64,000 nucleotides of DNA from Boswellia sacra (GCA_013180625.2 SNVD02008926.1:1-64000); one strand, 5' to 3'. Positions 9,047 to 20,670 are shown, counted from the stretch's first letter. Notes: a model not told the origin generated them from the sequence alone. Translations and numbers: made by a program.

Positions 9047-10747
9047 ACCTTTTGTACGTCTTCCTCCATTTCATTCGTACGCCATTTCTTCGTTTTTCAT
9101 TCGATTTGCCTTTGACTTTCTCCTATGTGTTCATCTTGACCTCATCTTCTAATGGCAGGTCATCCAGTCTATATTGACTTGAATGAGAGTGAACCAATCT
9201 AGAGATCAATGTTAATAGGCTTTCTGAGAGACCAAGAGGTGCCTGTTGTCTACGATGTGGATTCCCACACGATCAACCAAGTATGGTTTTTTTGTCACTC
9301 TTCAGTCTTCAGTTTTCTAGGCATGTATTCATGTAGGGACTTCAATTTCTTACCTTAGGACTCCATGAGCACAAGATGCGTGGGTCATTTTCTGGAGCCC
9401 ACAGTTTGTTCTTGGAGATTGAGAATGAGGCTGTCAGAAATAGGATTGCTAATATCAACTTTCATAAGTTCATCACTTCTCTTCCACATGCTTCTCGACA
9501 CACTGATCATCAAGCAATGGCTGCTCTATAGGAGAGGTGGATAGACACGACTCAAACTTTCCATCTTTTGATTTGTGAGATGACTATCACGCCATTCAAC
9601 ATTGCTGTTGTGACCAACGTTCCATGTGGTAGGGAGGTTATGCCCATCAATGCTTACATTACAAACTTAACGAATCAAAGGAATTTGGTTCGTCAGTTTC
9701 TTAGGTGCTATGTGAAGATCAAGAACAACATCGCGATTTGGTACACTTCATTATATGAATATTGGAAGAGGAGATCAGACCTAAATCCAGTCGAGGTGGA
9801 TCAGTATGCACATGCCTTCATCATTTATCTACTCAATTTGACGCTTTTTGTCAATGCATCAAATAATAACTTTTTGACTCTACTTCCCTTCTTTCGAGAT
9901 CTCAACTAAGTAAGGACTTTTGATCGGGGTTGTACTACTCTTGACCAGTTATACTTTGGCTTGGATCGTTCATGTTGAGGCATAACTGCGAGTGCTGGCT
10001 TCGCTCTTTTGCTCGTGGTAATTTATGTTCTTTTACATCTTCATGTTTTATATAATTCTATTTTTTATTCTACCTTGTTTATAATAGATGTGGGCTTGTG
10101 AGTTAGGTAGGTGTTCTACCTTCCTAACTTCCTAATTGTCAAGACTTTTCTTTCTATGGATGAAGAGGTGGGCTGCATGTTGTGCGAAGCTCAAAAGATT
10201 CATGAGTTGGATTTCTTTCATGATTCCATTCACACGATGACCTGGGATAAGGTAAAAGATATTACAGTGAGTATTTTGTTCTTATTCTTATCATAATCTC
10301 ACCACATTTTTATCCTTTATAGATTTGTTCTGAGTGGTGGGGGCCTGTTGAGGGTTGTTCGGCTACTATGAGGGTCGCTACTCCATTCATCAACTACCAC
10401 GTCCTTTTTCCATGCATTGATAGCATAATGTGGTATCTTGGTGATCGAGTCTAGGATTGGCTCAAAGGTCTAGACCATCATCATATTCCTCCTCCTCCAG
10501 TCCTAATGACAAATTCTACTGACTTAGCTAAAGAGCCAGATGTGCCCATCTATATTGACGGGATTCAATTTAGTGAGATTGAGTTTCCTATGGTAATAGT
10601 TTCTTATACTAATTGCGCTCGAGCCATTTTACTCTATGGTAGGCCATGTTGATCTGCTGATGAGGTTCCTTATCCTCCTTCTAATGTTGCTCACGGCTAT
10701 TCCAATTGTGCAGGTATCTTTTCTGCCTATCATGGGAAGAGATCGAG

Positions 10748-10818
10748 GGTCAGCCATACGGCGATGAATTCGTTCCCGAGCCTTGTACACACCGCCCATC
10801 ACACTATAGGAGCTGGCC
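10748..10818 (+). rRNA. rrn16: Plastid 16S rRNA fragment (relic, 71 bp)
   Basis: A short non-functional piece from near the 3' end of plastid 16S rRNA, running from GGTCAGCCATACGGCG to GGAGCTGGCC. All differences I can see from the plastid consensus are G to A, as expected from cytosine methylation and deamination on the other strand after transfer to the nucleus. Confidence 0.8.
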
Positions 10819-10968
10819 TTTTTATCTGGCATTAACTTGGAACCATGTGCATCTAATGCCCCCTTTACTAAGATCAATGTAGTTGTATGTAAACCTAGAG
10901 CAATAGCATGATAAACCAAGAAGTCTCTAGGACCTATTGTTAAGAATAGTGAATTATTTCTTATAGTA
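10818..10968 (-). pseudogene. psaB: Plastid psaB fragment (relic)
   Basis: About 47 codons of the photosystem I P700 apoprotein A2 gene in one frame on the - strand. They contain [19 protein letters not shown] and GSKLMPDKK, with three apparent substitutions from the usual protein (G to R, H to Y, R to H). The reading frame continues by chance into flanking sequence on both sides, giving a misleading 127-codon ORF (10629-11012). Confidence 0.85.
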
Positions 10969-11533
10969 CTGGCATACCTGCCTCTTTTGCTATTACTACT
11001 GAGTAGCCACATCCACCTCTAGTGTCTATAGCTGCTCTAGCCATTCTAGCTGGTTATGTAAATTATAACCTTTGGGCCTACCCCAACAATTTAGTCTGCA
11101 CATAGGATGCGAATGGGTAGATCAGTAGCCATGTGACCACTGAGGATCCGACCATGCATTTTCCTTTCGGTCCTTATGATACCATTCTGGTAAGTCTTCT
11201 GACAATGTACTCCACAAGTTTCCTGTTATCCTTCAAATATTTATTAGTAATACAATGCAATACAGGTACCATGATCTTTCATAGAGTGTGTCTTCCCAAT
11301 GCAAGCTGCTTCTCATGGGTATGTCTTAAAAATGTCTCACCAATATCACGTAAAGCAACTATTCTATGCTTTATGTATGCATGATTTTGGTCCTAATAGA
11401 TTTTCTAACTATAAGCTCTTTCTTGGATTAGACATGTCATCAGGAGAATGCTCGTTTGAAGCGACAGATCGAGCGCCTTCAGGCTCAGGTTGCTGCCTCC
11501 TCTGTCGATGATGATGTTGATAGTGATAAGTGA

Positions 11534-11884
11534 GAACTTTCACCATCAACTTCCTTCATGTTGATTTCTTTCTTTTGTTCATTTAGCTTCCATGTATGAA
11601 CTTTCATGCTTTTGAATTTTCAAGAAGTACAATCAAAGCAATCAGTTATGTGAACAAATTTCAAAGACTTTGTGAAAATTTTTTATTTTCGGTTTCATAC
11701 ACTACTTCTTAAACTGTACATATTTTCACCCCTTTACATCCAAATTGCTACAAATTCATTTCTACACCATCATTTATTCAATTCTAAACAAAATTAAAAA
11801 ATCTCGAAGTCTGCTTATTGGTACACAAATCAAAAGCTAAAAACATGCGAAAAAGGGGAGTTCGGGGCCTTTTTGCCCAAACTA
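11534..11884 (+). other. PMD 3' flank / spacer before the DUF7745-like gene
   Basis: AT-rich, no ORF. It is conserved in the other copies (45968-46327 and 58456-58749), with shared wording such as ATTTCAAAGACTTWGTGAAAATT and a GGGC...GCCC short inverted repeat just before the motif cluster. Confidence 0.5.
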
Positions 11885-12007
11885 CTATTGATGGCTGTTG
11901 GATAGTTGATCATCTGCCCTACCATCGCTGGCCGGTAGTCCTTCCATTGCCTACCAGTGGTTCTCCCTCTTCATGCCTTTTCTGCTTATTTTCTTGCACT
12001 ATTTAAT
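11885..12007 (+). promoter_or_regulatory. DUF7745-like copy 1 promoter: motif cluster plus TATA-like box
   Basis: Motifs GATGGCTGTTGGATAGTTGA and CTGGCCGGTAGTCC occur at 11889-11940, with a TATA-like ACTATTTAAT at 11998-12007, about 100 bases before the ATG at 12108. It matches the modules at 46328 and 58750. Confidence 0.5.
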
Positions 12008-12107
12008 TGTTGTTCCTCTCGTGTTTATTTATACACTTTTCAATATTTTCTCCCTCATTTCTCAAGTTTTCTTTCGCGCTTCTTGATGCATCTTCATGCT
12101 GTTCAAC

Positions 12108-13537
12108 ATGTCTAAGGCCTCTCTAAAGACTCTCTTGCCTCTCTTGAAGCTTTTAAAGGACGATGATTAGAGGCAGCTTGAATCTAATAGCCTTTATAAA
12201 TCGAAGTTCCTTTGACATGTGAAACTTGACATTCCTTTTCTCAAGGAGTGCACAACCTTTTGAGATTCTCATGACCATTTTTCTATTTCAATAGGTAAGA
12301 GCTTTGCCCCTAGTATGAAGAATTCTCTGCCACACTTGGTTATCATTCATCTAGTTCTGATAGCATCATTCTGCCCGCTATCGACACGCCGTCGATGTCT
12401 GATCTTACTAACATCTTCGACTTTCCAATTCCTACCATGGGCATTAACACTAGAGGTGGTACAGTGACATTGCCTTCCATCTTACCAATACTTGAAATGA
12501 TGGATAGGACCTTTTTCGGCTGGCTTTGTCTTCTTCAATTCTACCTTCTTGCACAATTTCTATTGGTCTCACTAAACAATCTAGTGACCCACATCTTGTG
12601 ACCATTATTCCTCGGATGGGACTTGGTTTCATAGTAGTTCCCTTGATTCTTGTTAAAACATTGATCAGACTAGATCATGTCAAGATTGATTCGAGCCAGA
12701 GCTTTAGTGGCAGTCTTTTGGTCCTTCAGATATTTTTCTTTTAATCCTAATTTTTCCCTGAGCCACCCTTTTAGGTTTTCAACTTAGCAAATTCATTTTT
12801 TTCTTCTCCTTTTTCCTCTTTTTTTATGCTCTAAGTTTTGCCTAAATTGCCCTTTTGGATTTTAAACTTAGTGAGGTTGCCCTAACTTTTGCCTAAGCTG
12901 CCTTTCTTGGGTTTTCAACACAGCACTTTTCCTTCTTCCCTTTTTTTATCTGCCCTAAATTTTGCCTAATCTACCCTTTTGGGTTTTCAACTTAACGGCT
13001 TGCCTTAATTTTTACCTAAGCCACCCTTTTAGGTTTTTGACTTAACAAGCTTTTTCTTATTTTTCTTATTTTGCTTTTTCAAATATGGTTATAAGAGAGG
13101 TTGTCTATTCTAGCACCGCCTGAGGGGGATATTTCTCAATATAGCCCTCGACTTCATACTAGAAGGAGAATTGAGAGACATTCTTTTTGGATCGACTAGC
13201 TTTAAGTCATTTTGGATACTTAGATTTGTTGGTATTGTCCACGGTAGAGACTAAAGCACATGACAGTCGAGACCTATATCACATGTGTGTTTTTATCAAG
13301 TTTCACCGGTAGTTCATTCTATGATCTTACTAGAGCGTGTGAAGGATTTCTTGGTCGCATTAGGCTATTGAAAGGAATCTGTTCCATGATCCTGATTTTG
13401 AGACATGCAACCCGTACAAGGATTGGGTGATCTTTTATGCTTCCATTCTTGATTCTCCTATTTGAGTCAGGCAGTGCTGTGAGCGATACGACAAGCCTAT
13501 TCGTAGCCTAGCGAAGAGGCAGAGACGATATTGATAA
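12108..13537 (+). pseudogene. DUF7745-like gene, copy 1
   Basis: Function unknown; DUF7745 proteins are plant-specific and often lie near transposons. The start ATG is at 12108 (MSKASLKTLLPLLKLLKDDD). Following sequence in shifted frames gives HVKLDIPFLKECTTF, then a stretch equivalent to ELCPLYEEFSAIL in copy 3, PILEMMDRTFFGWLCLLQF and VVPLILVKTLIRLDHVKID; a FxxELxPxxEEfxAxL pattern and a V-P-xIL-ET pattern are what I recall for DUF7745. Repeats at about 12752-13053 look intronic. A second block (about 13090-13537) carries HDPDFETCNPYKDWV-type text and ends at a basic RSLAKRQRRY-TGA. Many stops; non-functional. Confidence 0.55.
12752..13053 (+). repeat. ~60-bp degenerate tandem repeat in DUF7745-like intron
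   Basis: About five units built on TTTTGCCTAAGCYRCCCTTTT followed by GGGTTTTCAACTTAGCGAGC. The same array occurs at 47170-47440 and 59620-59870, at the same place in copies 2 and 3. Confidence 0.7.
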
Positions 13538-13699
13538 TTTCATTATTAGCTTAAGTATTAGATGCTTTCCTTTTATCATCATGCAAAATAAAAAGATATT
13601 TCAAACAATTTCATCTCATTAATAAAAGTACAATCATTTGTTCTTCAAACAATATGTACACGATGAGATAACTTTTGTCATTAATCAACCATTTCTAGT
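13538..13699. other. Spacer between DUF7745-like 3' end and integrase 3' end
   Basis: AT-rich; no ORF. It is matched closely by 60451-60630 in B3 (shared CAAACAATTTCATYTCATTAATA). The cargo gene and pol converge here tail to tail. Confidence 0.5.
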
Positions 13700-15790
13700 T
13701 TTTCTGATTAATTATTTTTCCTCTTACACTCTTTTTTTCTCTTTTTTTTTTCACACATAGTATTTCTTCAGCCCATCCATGTGGATGGGCTCAGTGAACT
13801 CATTCCTTTTCATGTCTAATAGATGATAGCTTCATCGAACATGACCTTTGCCACAATGAATAGGCCCTCCCAGTTAGGCTTGAACTTTCCTCTTGATGAA
13901 CACTTAAATATGCATGTTTAATAAGAGTTTAGTTTATCATATTGCATTAATAGTGTCATTAAATTCCTCAACTTAAGCATATTTGTAGCATTTGCATCTT
14001 TGGAATTAATTTCTCTTAATTTTGGTTTTGTTACAGGTTCGGTAAAATAGGCATAACGCTCTATTTATAGATCAGAATGGTGCAATTCTTAATGTTTTGG
14101 AAAAGCTGATTTAATTGTCTACAAGACTGCAATTCACAAGCATCATCAAATTCGGGCTCTTAGTGGACAAAAATTGGGCTTGAAATGAACCCATCTACAG
14201 TCTCGGTCCAATCTGACCAGGCCTCAGTATTTGAACCGTATCTCTCAAAATACGTATCTAAATTGTGTAAATCAATATGTTCTAGAAAGCTGAGAGAAAT
14301 ATCTACAACTTTCATGAAGACATGTGATTAAAATTCACAACATTTCGATGTCAAAATTGATGGTCAAAGTCGGTGCCTAATGATCCCAATTGTCAAAGAT
14401 ATTTACAACTAATATTTGACAATTATGCCCTTGTAATTTGACAAGTTTGCCCCTGGATGTATCTATAAATAGAGGTGCCTTGTGACCCATTAGGGCATCT
14501 TGGCCTTGGCTGGAACATTTTGGCTTTGGCTAGGATCTTGTATTGTGTTTTGTGTGTTTATGTTATTAATGAATTTCCTTTTTCTTGCATTTTATTTTCT
14601 TTCTATTATAATGTTCTTCTAATTTCTCTTTTGCTAAGGTGAAAGGGTGAAACCCTTGATATGAGAATAAGGATTCTCTAACCCTTAATATGTGCTTAAT
14701 AATCTTAATATTATAATGTTTATTCAATATGATTTATATTTAATTTCTTAATCAATCTTGACACCACTCGTAAAGTGGAGGTCTTGATCCATTGTCGACA
14801 ATCCTTGGCACATCAAATGCTTGGATCCTTTCTAGATGATGTATGGTTCTTCCTTACCGACACGAATCTAGTTAGGAACCTTGATTTGTTGTAGACATAT
14901 GATGATTGGCACATTGGATGCTTGAACCCATTTACAAGAAGTGGTATAAATATTGGTAATGAAACAAATATAATTCATATAACTAAAATGGGTAATTATC
15001 CTTATTTGAAATATCAAGGGCGGATCCCCTAACCTTAGCCTTCATTGTTATTGTGTTAATTCCTCTTGTATTTTAATTATTCTATTGTTTATGAACTTTT
15101 TATTTTATTTACTATGGTAGGTTCTACCACCTTATGAAATTGTTCTTTAATTTACTATGGTTGGTTATACCACCTATTTCCATGGATGGTTTTACCTCCT
15201 CTTGCTTTTTGTTTTATATTTGAATGGTCGGAAATACCGCCTACCATCTTACATATTTATTGATATTCTCTTGTTATTTCTTTGAATCATCCATATCACA
15301 TTTGTTTAGCTTATAATTTGTAACGCTTAAATTCCCTTTCTCGAGGATCGACCCCGGTCTCACCGGGTTTTATTACTTCGACACTCATATACTTGGGAGA
15401 CAATCCTTTTTCGGATGTGTCACCTCTCAGATCAAACACTATGGGCCTAGCTTGTTTAAGGACTAATTCCCTTTTTTGAACTTCTTTGCCTTTATTCTCT
15501 TGTTAAAGGCTTGAGCAACCCGTTTATGGTACAACTGCACGTCATATCTGGCCTTCATCCTTTTCTTATCAATCAAGGCCAACTGTTCACATCTATTGTG
15601 AATCCACTCCCCTTCGGGAATTTCTACTTCCATCATAACCCTTACTAATTTCATTCTATCTTGACAGCTAGGACCACTTTTGAATCATACACCAATGAGA
15701 AAGGCTTCATGCTTGTCAAACTTCTGGGTGTCATTCTATAACCCCATAACACAAACAATAGCTTCTCTAAGGTGACTTCAAAAACACACT
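13700..15790 (-). pseudogene. B1 integrase C-terminus, split by a solo LTR
   Basis: Only the C-terminal part of integrase is left: 15790-15423 and 13888-13700, interrupted by the solo LTR at 13894-15422. Visible text is LLFVLWGYRMTP, FSLVYDSKVVLAVKIE, VEIPEGEWIHNRCEQL and RGKFKPNWEGP, the end-of-integrase signature. It matches B3 at 60636-61130. The N-terminal and catalytic parts are missing because of a deletion that fuses RT directly to this piece near 15780. Confidence 0.8.
13889..15427 (+). mobile_element. Solo LTR of family A, TSD CCTCT
   Basis: A complete 1529-bp family A LTR (13894-15422, TGATGAAC...TGTGTCA) with a perfect 5-bp target duplication CCTCT at 13889-13893 and 15423-15427. 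It arose by recombination between the two LTRs of an inserted element. It lies in the B1 integrase C-terminus; removing it restores the alignment with B3 (TTCCCTCTTGGATCAAA in B3). The LTR TATA box is at 14464-14473. Confidence 0.95.
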
Positions 15791-16790
15791 TTTTTATATT
15801 CAACCGCAGCTTGTACTTCTTAACCTTTTCTAGAAATCGGTCTGATGCTTCAAAATGATCTTCTCGAGTCTTAGATTTCACCATCATGTCATCCGCATAG
15901 ACTTCTATCTCCGTCTACATCATATCATGAAACAGTATCATTGCCATTCGTTGGTAGGCTGCCCCCGCATTATTTAACCCGAAGGTTATCTCCTTGTAAT
16001 AGTAGGTTTCCTACTTTCTAATGAAGGTTGTTTTCATCTTGTCTTCATTGGCCATCATTATCTAGTTATAACCAGCAAACCCATCTATAAAAGAGAACAT
16101 CACACTAGCGATGGTGTTGTCTATTAGCACATCAATGTGAGACAAAGGAAAGTCATCCTTCAATGAGGCCTTTTTCAAGTCACAGTAATCAACACGCATT
16201 CAGACCCTTCTATCCTTCTTTGGCACTAACACAATATTGGCTAACCATTCTGATACTTCACCACATCTAGAAACTTGGCTTCAATTTGTTTGGATACTTC
16301 TTCCTTGATTTTTTAAGCTCATTTTGGTCTCAACCTCCTTAACTTCTACTTGACTGACTTTATTTACGGATATGTTGGAATTGTATGCTCACCGATACTT
16401 CGATTAATTCCAGTCATGTCATCATAGGATTAGGCAAAGACTTCTTCATGTTTCTTTAATAGTTTTTTAAATCTCTATCTCTCTCTCTTTAGGAGTTGTA
16501 TCAAGTGCAATGCATATGTTCTTGGGTTTTTTAATTGTACCAAGATTAATGTCCTGAGTTTGAATGGTATTGATGTCAAATATGCTGGTGAAATGCAAAT
16601 TATCATGCACAGTTCCATCAAGAAAAACATCACACAAGTAAGCAAACTGATTTTTCATTGCATCAAATTTTGAAACATAAACAATGTCCTCCTCTTCAAA
16701 TAGGTTAGGAACAAATACATCTTCATAATAAACATCTTTGATTCCTTCTTCAATGAAAGTAGCAAGGTCAACAGATAGGTCCATTGGCAA
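15780..16790 (-). pseudogene. B1 reverse transcriptase, 5' part, internally deleted
   Basis: The N-terminal RT approach is at 16790-16400 (LLKKHEEVFA, SYDDMTGINRS, EHTIPT) with palm sequences at 16070-15800: AAYQRMAMILFHDMM, then YADDMMVKSKTRE (the catalytic YVDD-type box, here YADD) and KYKLRLNIKKCVF. Right after KCVFEVT the frame jumps to integrase (LLFVLWGY), so the RT thumb, both RNase H domains and the integrase core are gone. Several stops lie in the fingers region. It belongs to the Tat branch of Ty3/gypsy by comparison with B3. Confidence 0.8.
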
Positions 16791-17036
16791 TGCTTGATCT
16801 TGAGGCTTCTATTCCTTGGTCTTTATCTTCTCAATCTCTTCGGTCAAGTCATACCCCTTGATAACTGGAGTATGTCCTTGAAAATCTCGAATCTTGGCTT
16901 CAACATTCCCTTGTAAACCCATGGTTTGGCAACTCCCATATATTTCATATCTTGGGCTTAGACAAGCTTGATGAACTTCGCCTTCTTGGGCTCAAAGTCT
17001 TCTTCTTTGTTAGACATGTAACCTAACCCTCTTCTA

Positions 17037-17840
17037 GTGGTTTGGCCCTTGAAATCTAGAATGGATGGCAAACCGCTTCCATTCTTCATAAGCCCAATTC
17101 TTGGCAAGTACCCCTATTTCTTCATTATTCCAACAACAATAGGACTAATTTCATCAATCCTAGCTACATGGAAACCTCCAATATACGTTATCTCTCTAAC
17201 CTTGATACTCAAAGCAATGGGTGTAATGGTTGAGGCAGCATGAATGGTCACAATCTCCCCATCCATATTAAATCGAATCTTCTGATGCAAAGTGGATGAA
17301 CTCCACCAAGTAATGAACCATGCTCGGCCTAAAAAAAAAGCAAAGGTGATAAGAATGTTAGGACCATAAACTTAGTCATCACTTCAATAGGCCCAGTCTT
17401 CACTAATGCCTTGAAAATCCCAATAACACTCTTTTTCGAGTCATCATAAGCCCTGATCACCATTTTACAAAGCTCAAGTTCGTCTTCACTAACCTATACT
17501 TGTGTAATATCTTCATAGGCATAATATTGATGGCACATCCATCATCTACCATGATGTAAGGAGATGTCTTCCCACCAATCTTAGCATCGATGAATAATGG
17601 CTTATCGTGATTCCTTCCTTCAAAAGGTAAATCATCATCGTTGAAGGTGATTACACCCATCTCATTTATCCCTATAGGTTCTCTTCTGATCATGACAGTC
17701 AATATCTCATATGGAGTGGCAGCCATTGATATCTCCACCTCTGCCAAAGCCTTCGCCATGGCTTCTCTATGCTTTTGGGATGAGATCAACAAGTCCCAAA
17801 TGCTAGCATTTGCTTGAATTTTCTTTAATTGCTTGATGAC
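17037..17840 (-). pseudogene. B1 aspartic protease region
   Basis: The open stretch 17792-17457 contains LPFEGRNHDKPLFIDAKIGG followed by VDDGCAINIMPMKIL, the retroviral-type protease active site (usual form DDGSAxNIxP). Downstream, to about 17037, the protease C-terminal part is broken by stops. In the polyprotein the protease cuts Gag-Pol. It lies between gag and RT as expected for Ty3/gypsy. Confidence 0.75.
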
Positions 17841-18436
17841 TTGGTCTTCTTCTTCTTTGACTTCTTCCTTGGTAATTTCTTTACCCTTCTCAGTAGTCTT
17901 ATTTTTTTTTTAAACTAGTTTTTCCTTCTCCTTCTCATGGTAAAAACCTACCACTCCTTGTCACTTCTTAGACATTCTCATTCTCACTCTTAAGTGTTTC
18001 TCCCTCAACTCTCACTTTTTCTTCTACATTATTACTAGAGTTAGCCAAAAAGTTTGGAAGAGTTTTGACTTTAGGAATATCATCCTAAATACCCATGACT
18101 CTCACCTTCTTACATCTTTTAGGCAAGTTTTCTCTTCTCAGAAGGTTCTCACCTCACTTCCCTTTCCTATTTTTACTACCCTTCTTCACCCTAAGTCTTC
18201 CAGGTGGTAGGCCTATTTTAGTCCCCCTTTCTAGCCATCCATTTTTTAGAAAAGGCACTTGTTGGTGTGGACTTCTTGTTGGTAGATTCGGCTCTATCTT
18301 CTACCTTAACTTCTTCTTCATCTTCTTTTTCTTGTTCCTCTTCCTTATGGTCACTGAGGTACACAAATAAAAGGGCTAAGTTTCACTTAGCCCTTTTCAC
18401 AGTAATGTTGGTCCATCCACCCTTCTTAGGGAAAAT

Positions 18437-19790
18437 CTAGACTGTCAAAGGAATAGGCTCTTCTTTCCTCATTTCAATGATCTCTTTGGGCTTTTCTTCC
18501 TTGAGATCTTCTACCTTGAACTTCTTCTTCATGGCTACCCTTTTAATGGCCCCTTCTTTTTTCTCAAGTTTTGTCTTCTCCCTTCGCTTAGCTCTTTCGA
18601 CCCTAGTAGATCCACACTTTTCTTTAAAAGAGTTCATCACTTCTTCCTTAGTTAAGCCCAACCCGATCATTTTCGTCGATAGATGAGGTACTTGGTCGTA
18701 GTTGGGTAGTAGGTTACTTTGTATGTTAGGCTCCTCCAGCTCTAGATCGGGAATCTGACCCTTGTCAATTACGTTTTGGATTTCATGGTGAAGACGAGTG
18801 CAATCATCAGTCTTGTGACTGGCCACTTGATGAAATTCACACTTCTTGTGATGCCTTAAATTCTTTGGCAATAGATTTGGAAGCTCTGTTGGTGGTAATG
18901 GCCACAAATTTCCTTCAGCTCTCAATCTTAGAAAGATCTTTGACAATGGTCTTCCCAAACGACTAAATTTCTGACAAGGGTGACTACTTTGACCTCAACA
19001 TGCTTCATGCTGGACCCACCAGCTTGATAATATTGCTCTTGATTTCTTCTAGGGTAACTATTGTTGCTTCTCTTCTACCTAGCTTCCAAATCTTTTGTTT
19101 GGATGCCTGAATCATACAAGTGTTTAAATGTTTTGATTTGAAAGCCCACAAGTCTCTCACTGATAAAGGCATGGGCTTCATAGATCACCATACAGACTTG
19201 GTCCTTCTCCGTGGACATCGTGGTCATCTTAGCAGCTTTGGCCCTCTAATGGACCAAGTATTCTGAAAAGGTCTCATTAGGCTTTGGCCTACAGTCTCCA
19301 AATCCCTCAAGTTACCTTCATTGGGTATTGTGGGGATATTGTTCCATGAACTACTCAGATAGCTCCTCCCAATCATCTCAAACTATTTTGGGAAGATCAT
19401 GGTACCATATTATCATATCATCTTCTACGGATAGCATGAAGTACTTCAAGATATACTCCTTTGACAAAGGAATGGTGGCCATGATAGCAGCATACTGCCA
19501 TAAATACATCTTCGAATTGCCCTCTCCATTGAATTTGGGCAAGTCTGGCATCCAAAATTAGGAGGCAAATCATTGTCCCCAATGAGCAAGATATTGTCTA
19601 GGTTTTTGACCCGTTTCAGTCCTTTCTTCTTCAAAAGGGATTGAACCTTCTCCATGTCTTTGGCCAACTGCATTATTAACTTAGGCTCATTTGGGCCTTT
19701 TCCCCTATCTCTACCTTGGTAGTCTCACCCACATCACAATTGTTACCTTTGAGCTAAGCCTAGTTCATGCGATTAGGCCCAGTCATAGAG
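18437..19790 (-). pseudogene. B1 gag
   Basis: Gag forms the virus-like particle. The N-terminal capsid part (about 19790-19000) is readable with shifts: LPPNFG, PLSKEYILKYFM, GFGDCRPKPNETFSEY. The segment 18958-18437 is open for 173 codons, with EFHQVASHKTDDCTRLHHEI (a Cys/His remnant of the nucleic-acid-binding knuckle, typical of Tat gag) and a Lys/Glu-rich end. Stops at several points. The capsid-like stretch and gag-pro order support the assignment. Confidence 0.7.
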
Positions 19791-20670
19791 CTTTGATGAG
19801 TTAGGCCATTTATTGTTGGAGTGCGATCACATTGGCTCTCAATTGGATTATCTCTTGATTATTGTTGTTGGGTGTAGCCATGACTGGTTCCTCTTGTCTT
19901 CTCAAAAGACTACTTTGTCTGACTCAAGCTATGATGGCTACAAAACAAAGGTCTCAAAGCCCTGCATGCACACATGTATTCATCATATGATGCATGCTTA
20001 TACAAGGGCATAGACATACTTTTTAACCTTTCAACCTTATTTCTCGTACACATGTGAGGTCGAGTCTCTTTTTCTATGATTTTTAGCCTCATTCCTAGGT
20101 CATCATCATAGGATATAGGAATGCGAGATTCTCTCTCGTAATTCTAACGTTGAAGTTGATGTTGCATTCTTTGTTATTATCATAACATGGCTTCTAAATA
20201 TCATGATAACCTTAACTCATGGCACATGCCCCTATTCTGATCTTATGGGTGACTTGAAATGTGGCATTCATTCATGGTTCCGTGACGTTTGAGTTAATGT
20301 TATTATGATCATGTGGAATTTACGTCCATCGACATGCATTTCAACATGGGTTTTGGATATTCATCCTATTGAAAATTTATAGAGTCATCTACATGGGCCT
20401 GAGTCTTAAGGGTCCAACGATCTAGGCTCCTTGGAGCGAGAAATGCCCTTTTGGGTCGGTCTCTTTTTAACCAATTCAATGGCATGTGCTCGAAGATGGT
20501 GATACCAACATGAGTCATCTAAGGGTTGAACGGAGACAAAGACTTCTCATACCAAGGCCACATGGCTAATTTAGGTAGTTCATGCTCATTGTATTCAAAG
20601 TGTAGTGATAGAAGGACTAAAAATATCAACATAAGGTATTAGAATTTGGTATTCCAATCGAAATCAACTA
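19791..20670 (-). other. B1 5' leader
   Basis: No ORF of substance. It lies between gag and the 5' LTR, so it should hold the primer-binding site just left of 20671. The adjoining bases do not give a tRNA match I am willing to name. Confidence 0.45.

Larger units (their letters stand above)
10748..10968. other. Nuclear plastid DNA insert: 16S rRNA piece joined to psaB piece
   Basis: 10748-10818 (+) matches the 3' part of plastid 16S rRNA, including GAATTCGTTCCC and the universal CCTTGTACACACCGCCC, with four G-to-A changes. From 10818 to about 10968 the - strand encodes a photosystem I PsaB segment ([20 protein letters not shown], then [18 protein letters not shown]). The two genes are far apart in plastid genomes, so the pieces were joined before or during insertion. 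PMD sequence resumes at about 10969 (GTACTGGCATACC). Confidence 0.85.
9152..11533 (+). pseudogene. Plant mobile domain (PMD) gene, copy 1, with plastid insert
   Basis: PMD proteins (MAIN/MAIL1 type in plants) act in silencing and genome stability, and the domain is also found inside transposons. The start ATG at 9152 gives MAGHPVYIDLNESEPI, then a stop. Exon 2 from about 9361 carries the domain signature ERWIDTTQTFHLLICEMTIT and TPFNIAVVTNVPCG. Probable introns at about 9283-9360, 10016-10088 and 10267-10321 have GT...AG ends matching the other copies. A coiled-coil tail (IERLQAQVAAS) ends in an acidic stretch and a TGA at 11531-11533. A plastid insert at 10748-10968 interrupts it. It is antisense to B1 gag-pol. 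Stops and the insert make it non-functional. Confidence 0.7.

Noticed and set aside
10748..10818. Functional rRNA gene
   Set aside because: 71 bp only, mutated, and embedded in transposon sequence.
10629..11012. 127-codon - strand ORF as a host gene
   Set aside because: Its middle is a psaB fragment and an antisense 16S rRNA piece; both ends are antisense PMD sequence. It is a chance fusion.
13889..15427. Solo LTR as part of a complete element in B1
   Set aside because: Matching CCTCT duplication directly at both LTR ends and B1 integrase on both sides show there is no internal region.
20640..20670. Primer-binding site of B1
   Set aside because: The bases next to the LTR give no tRNA 3'-end match that I can support.
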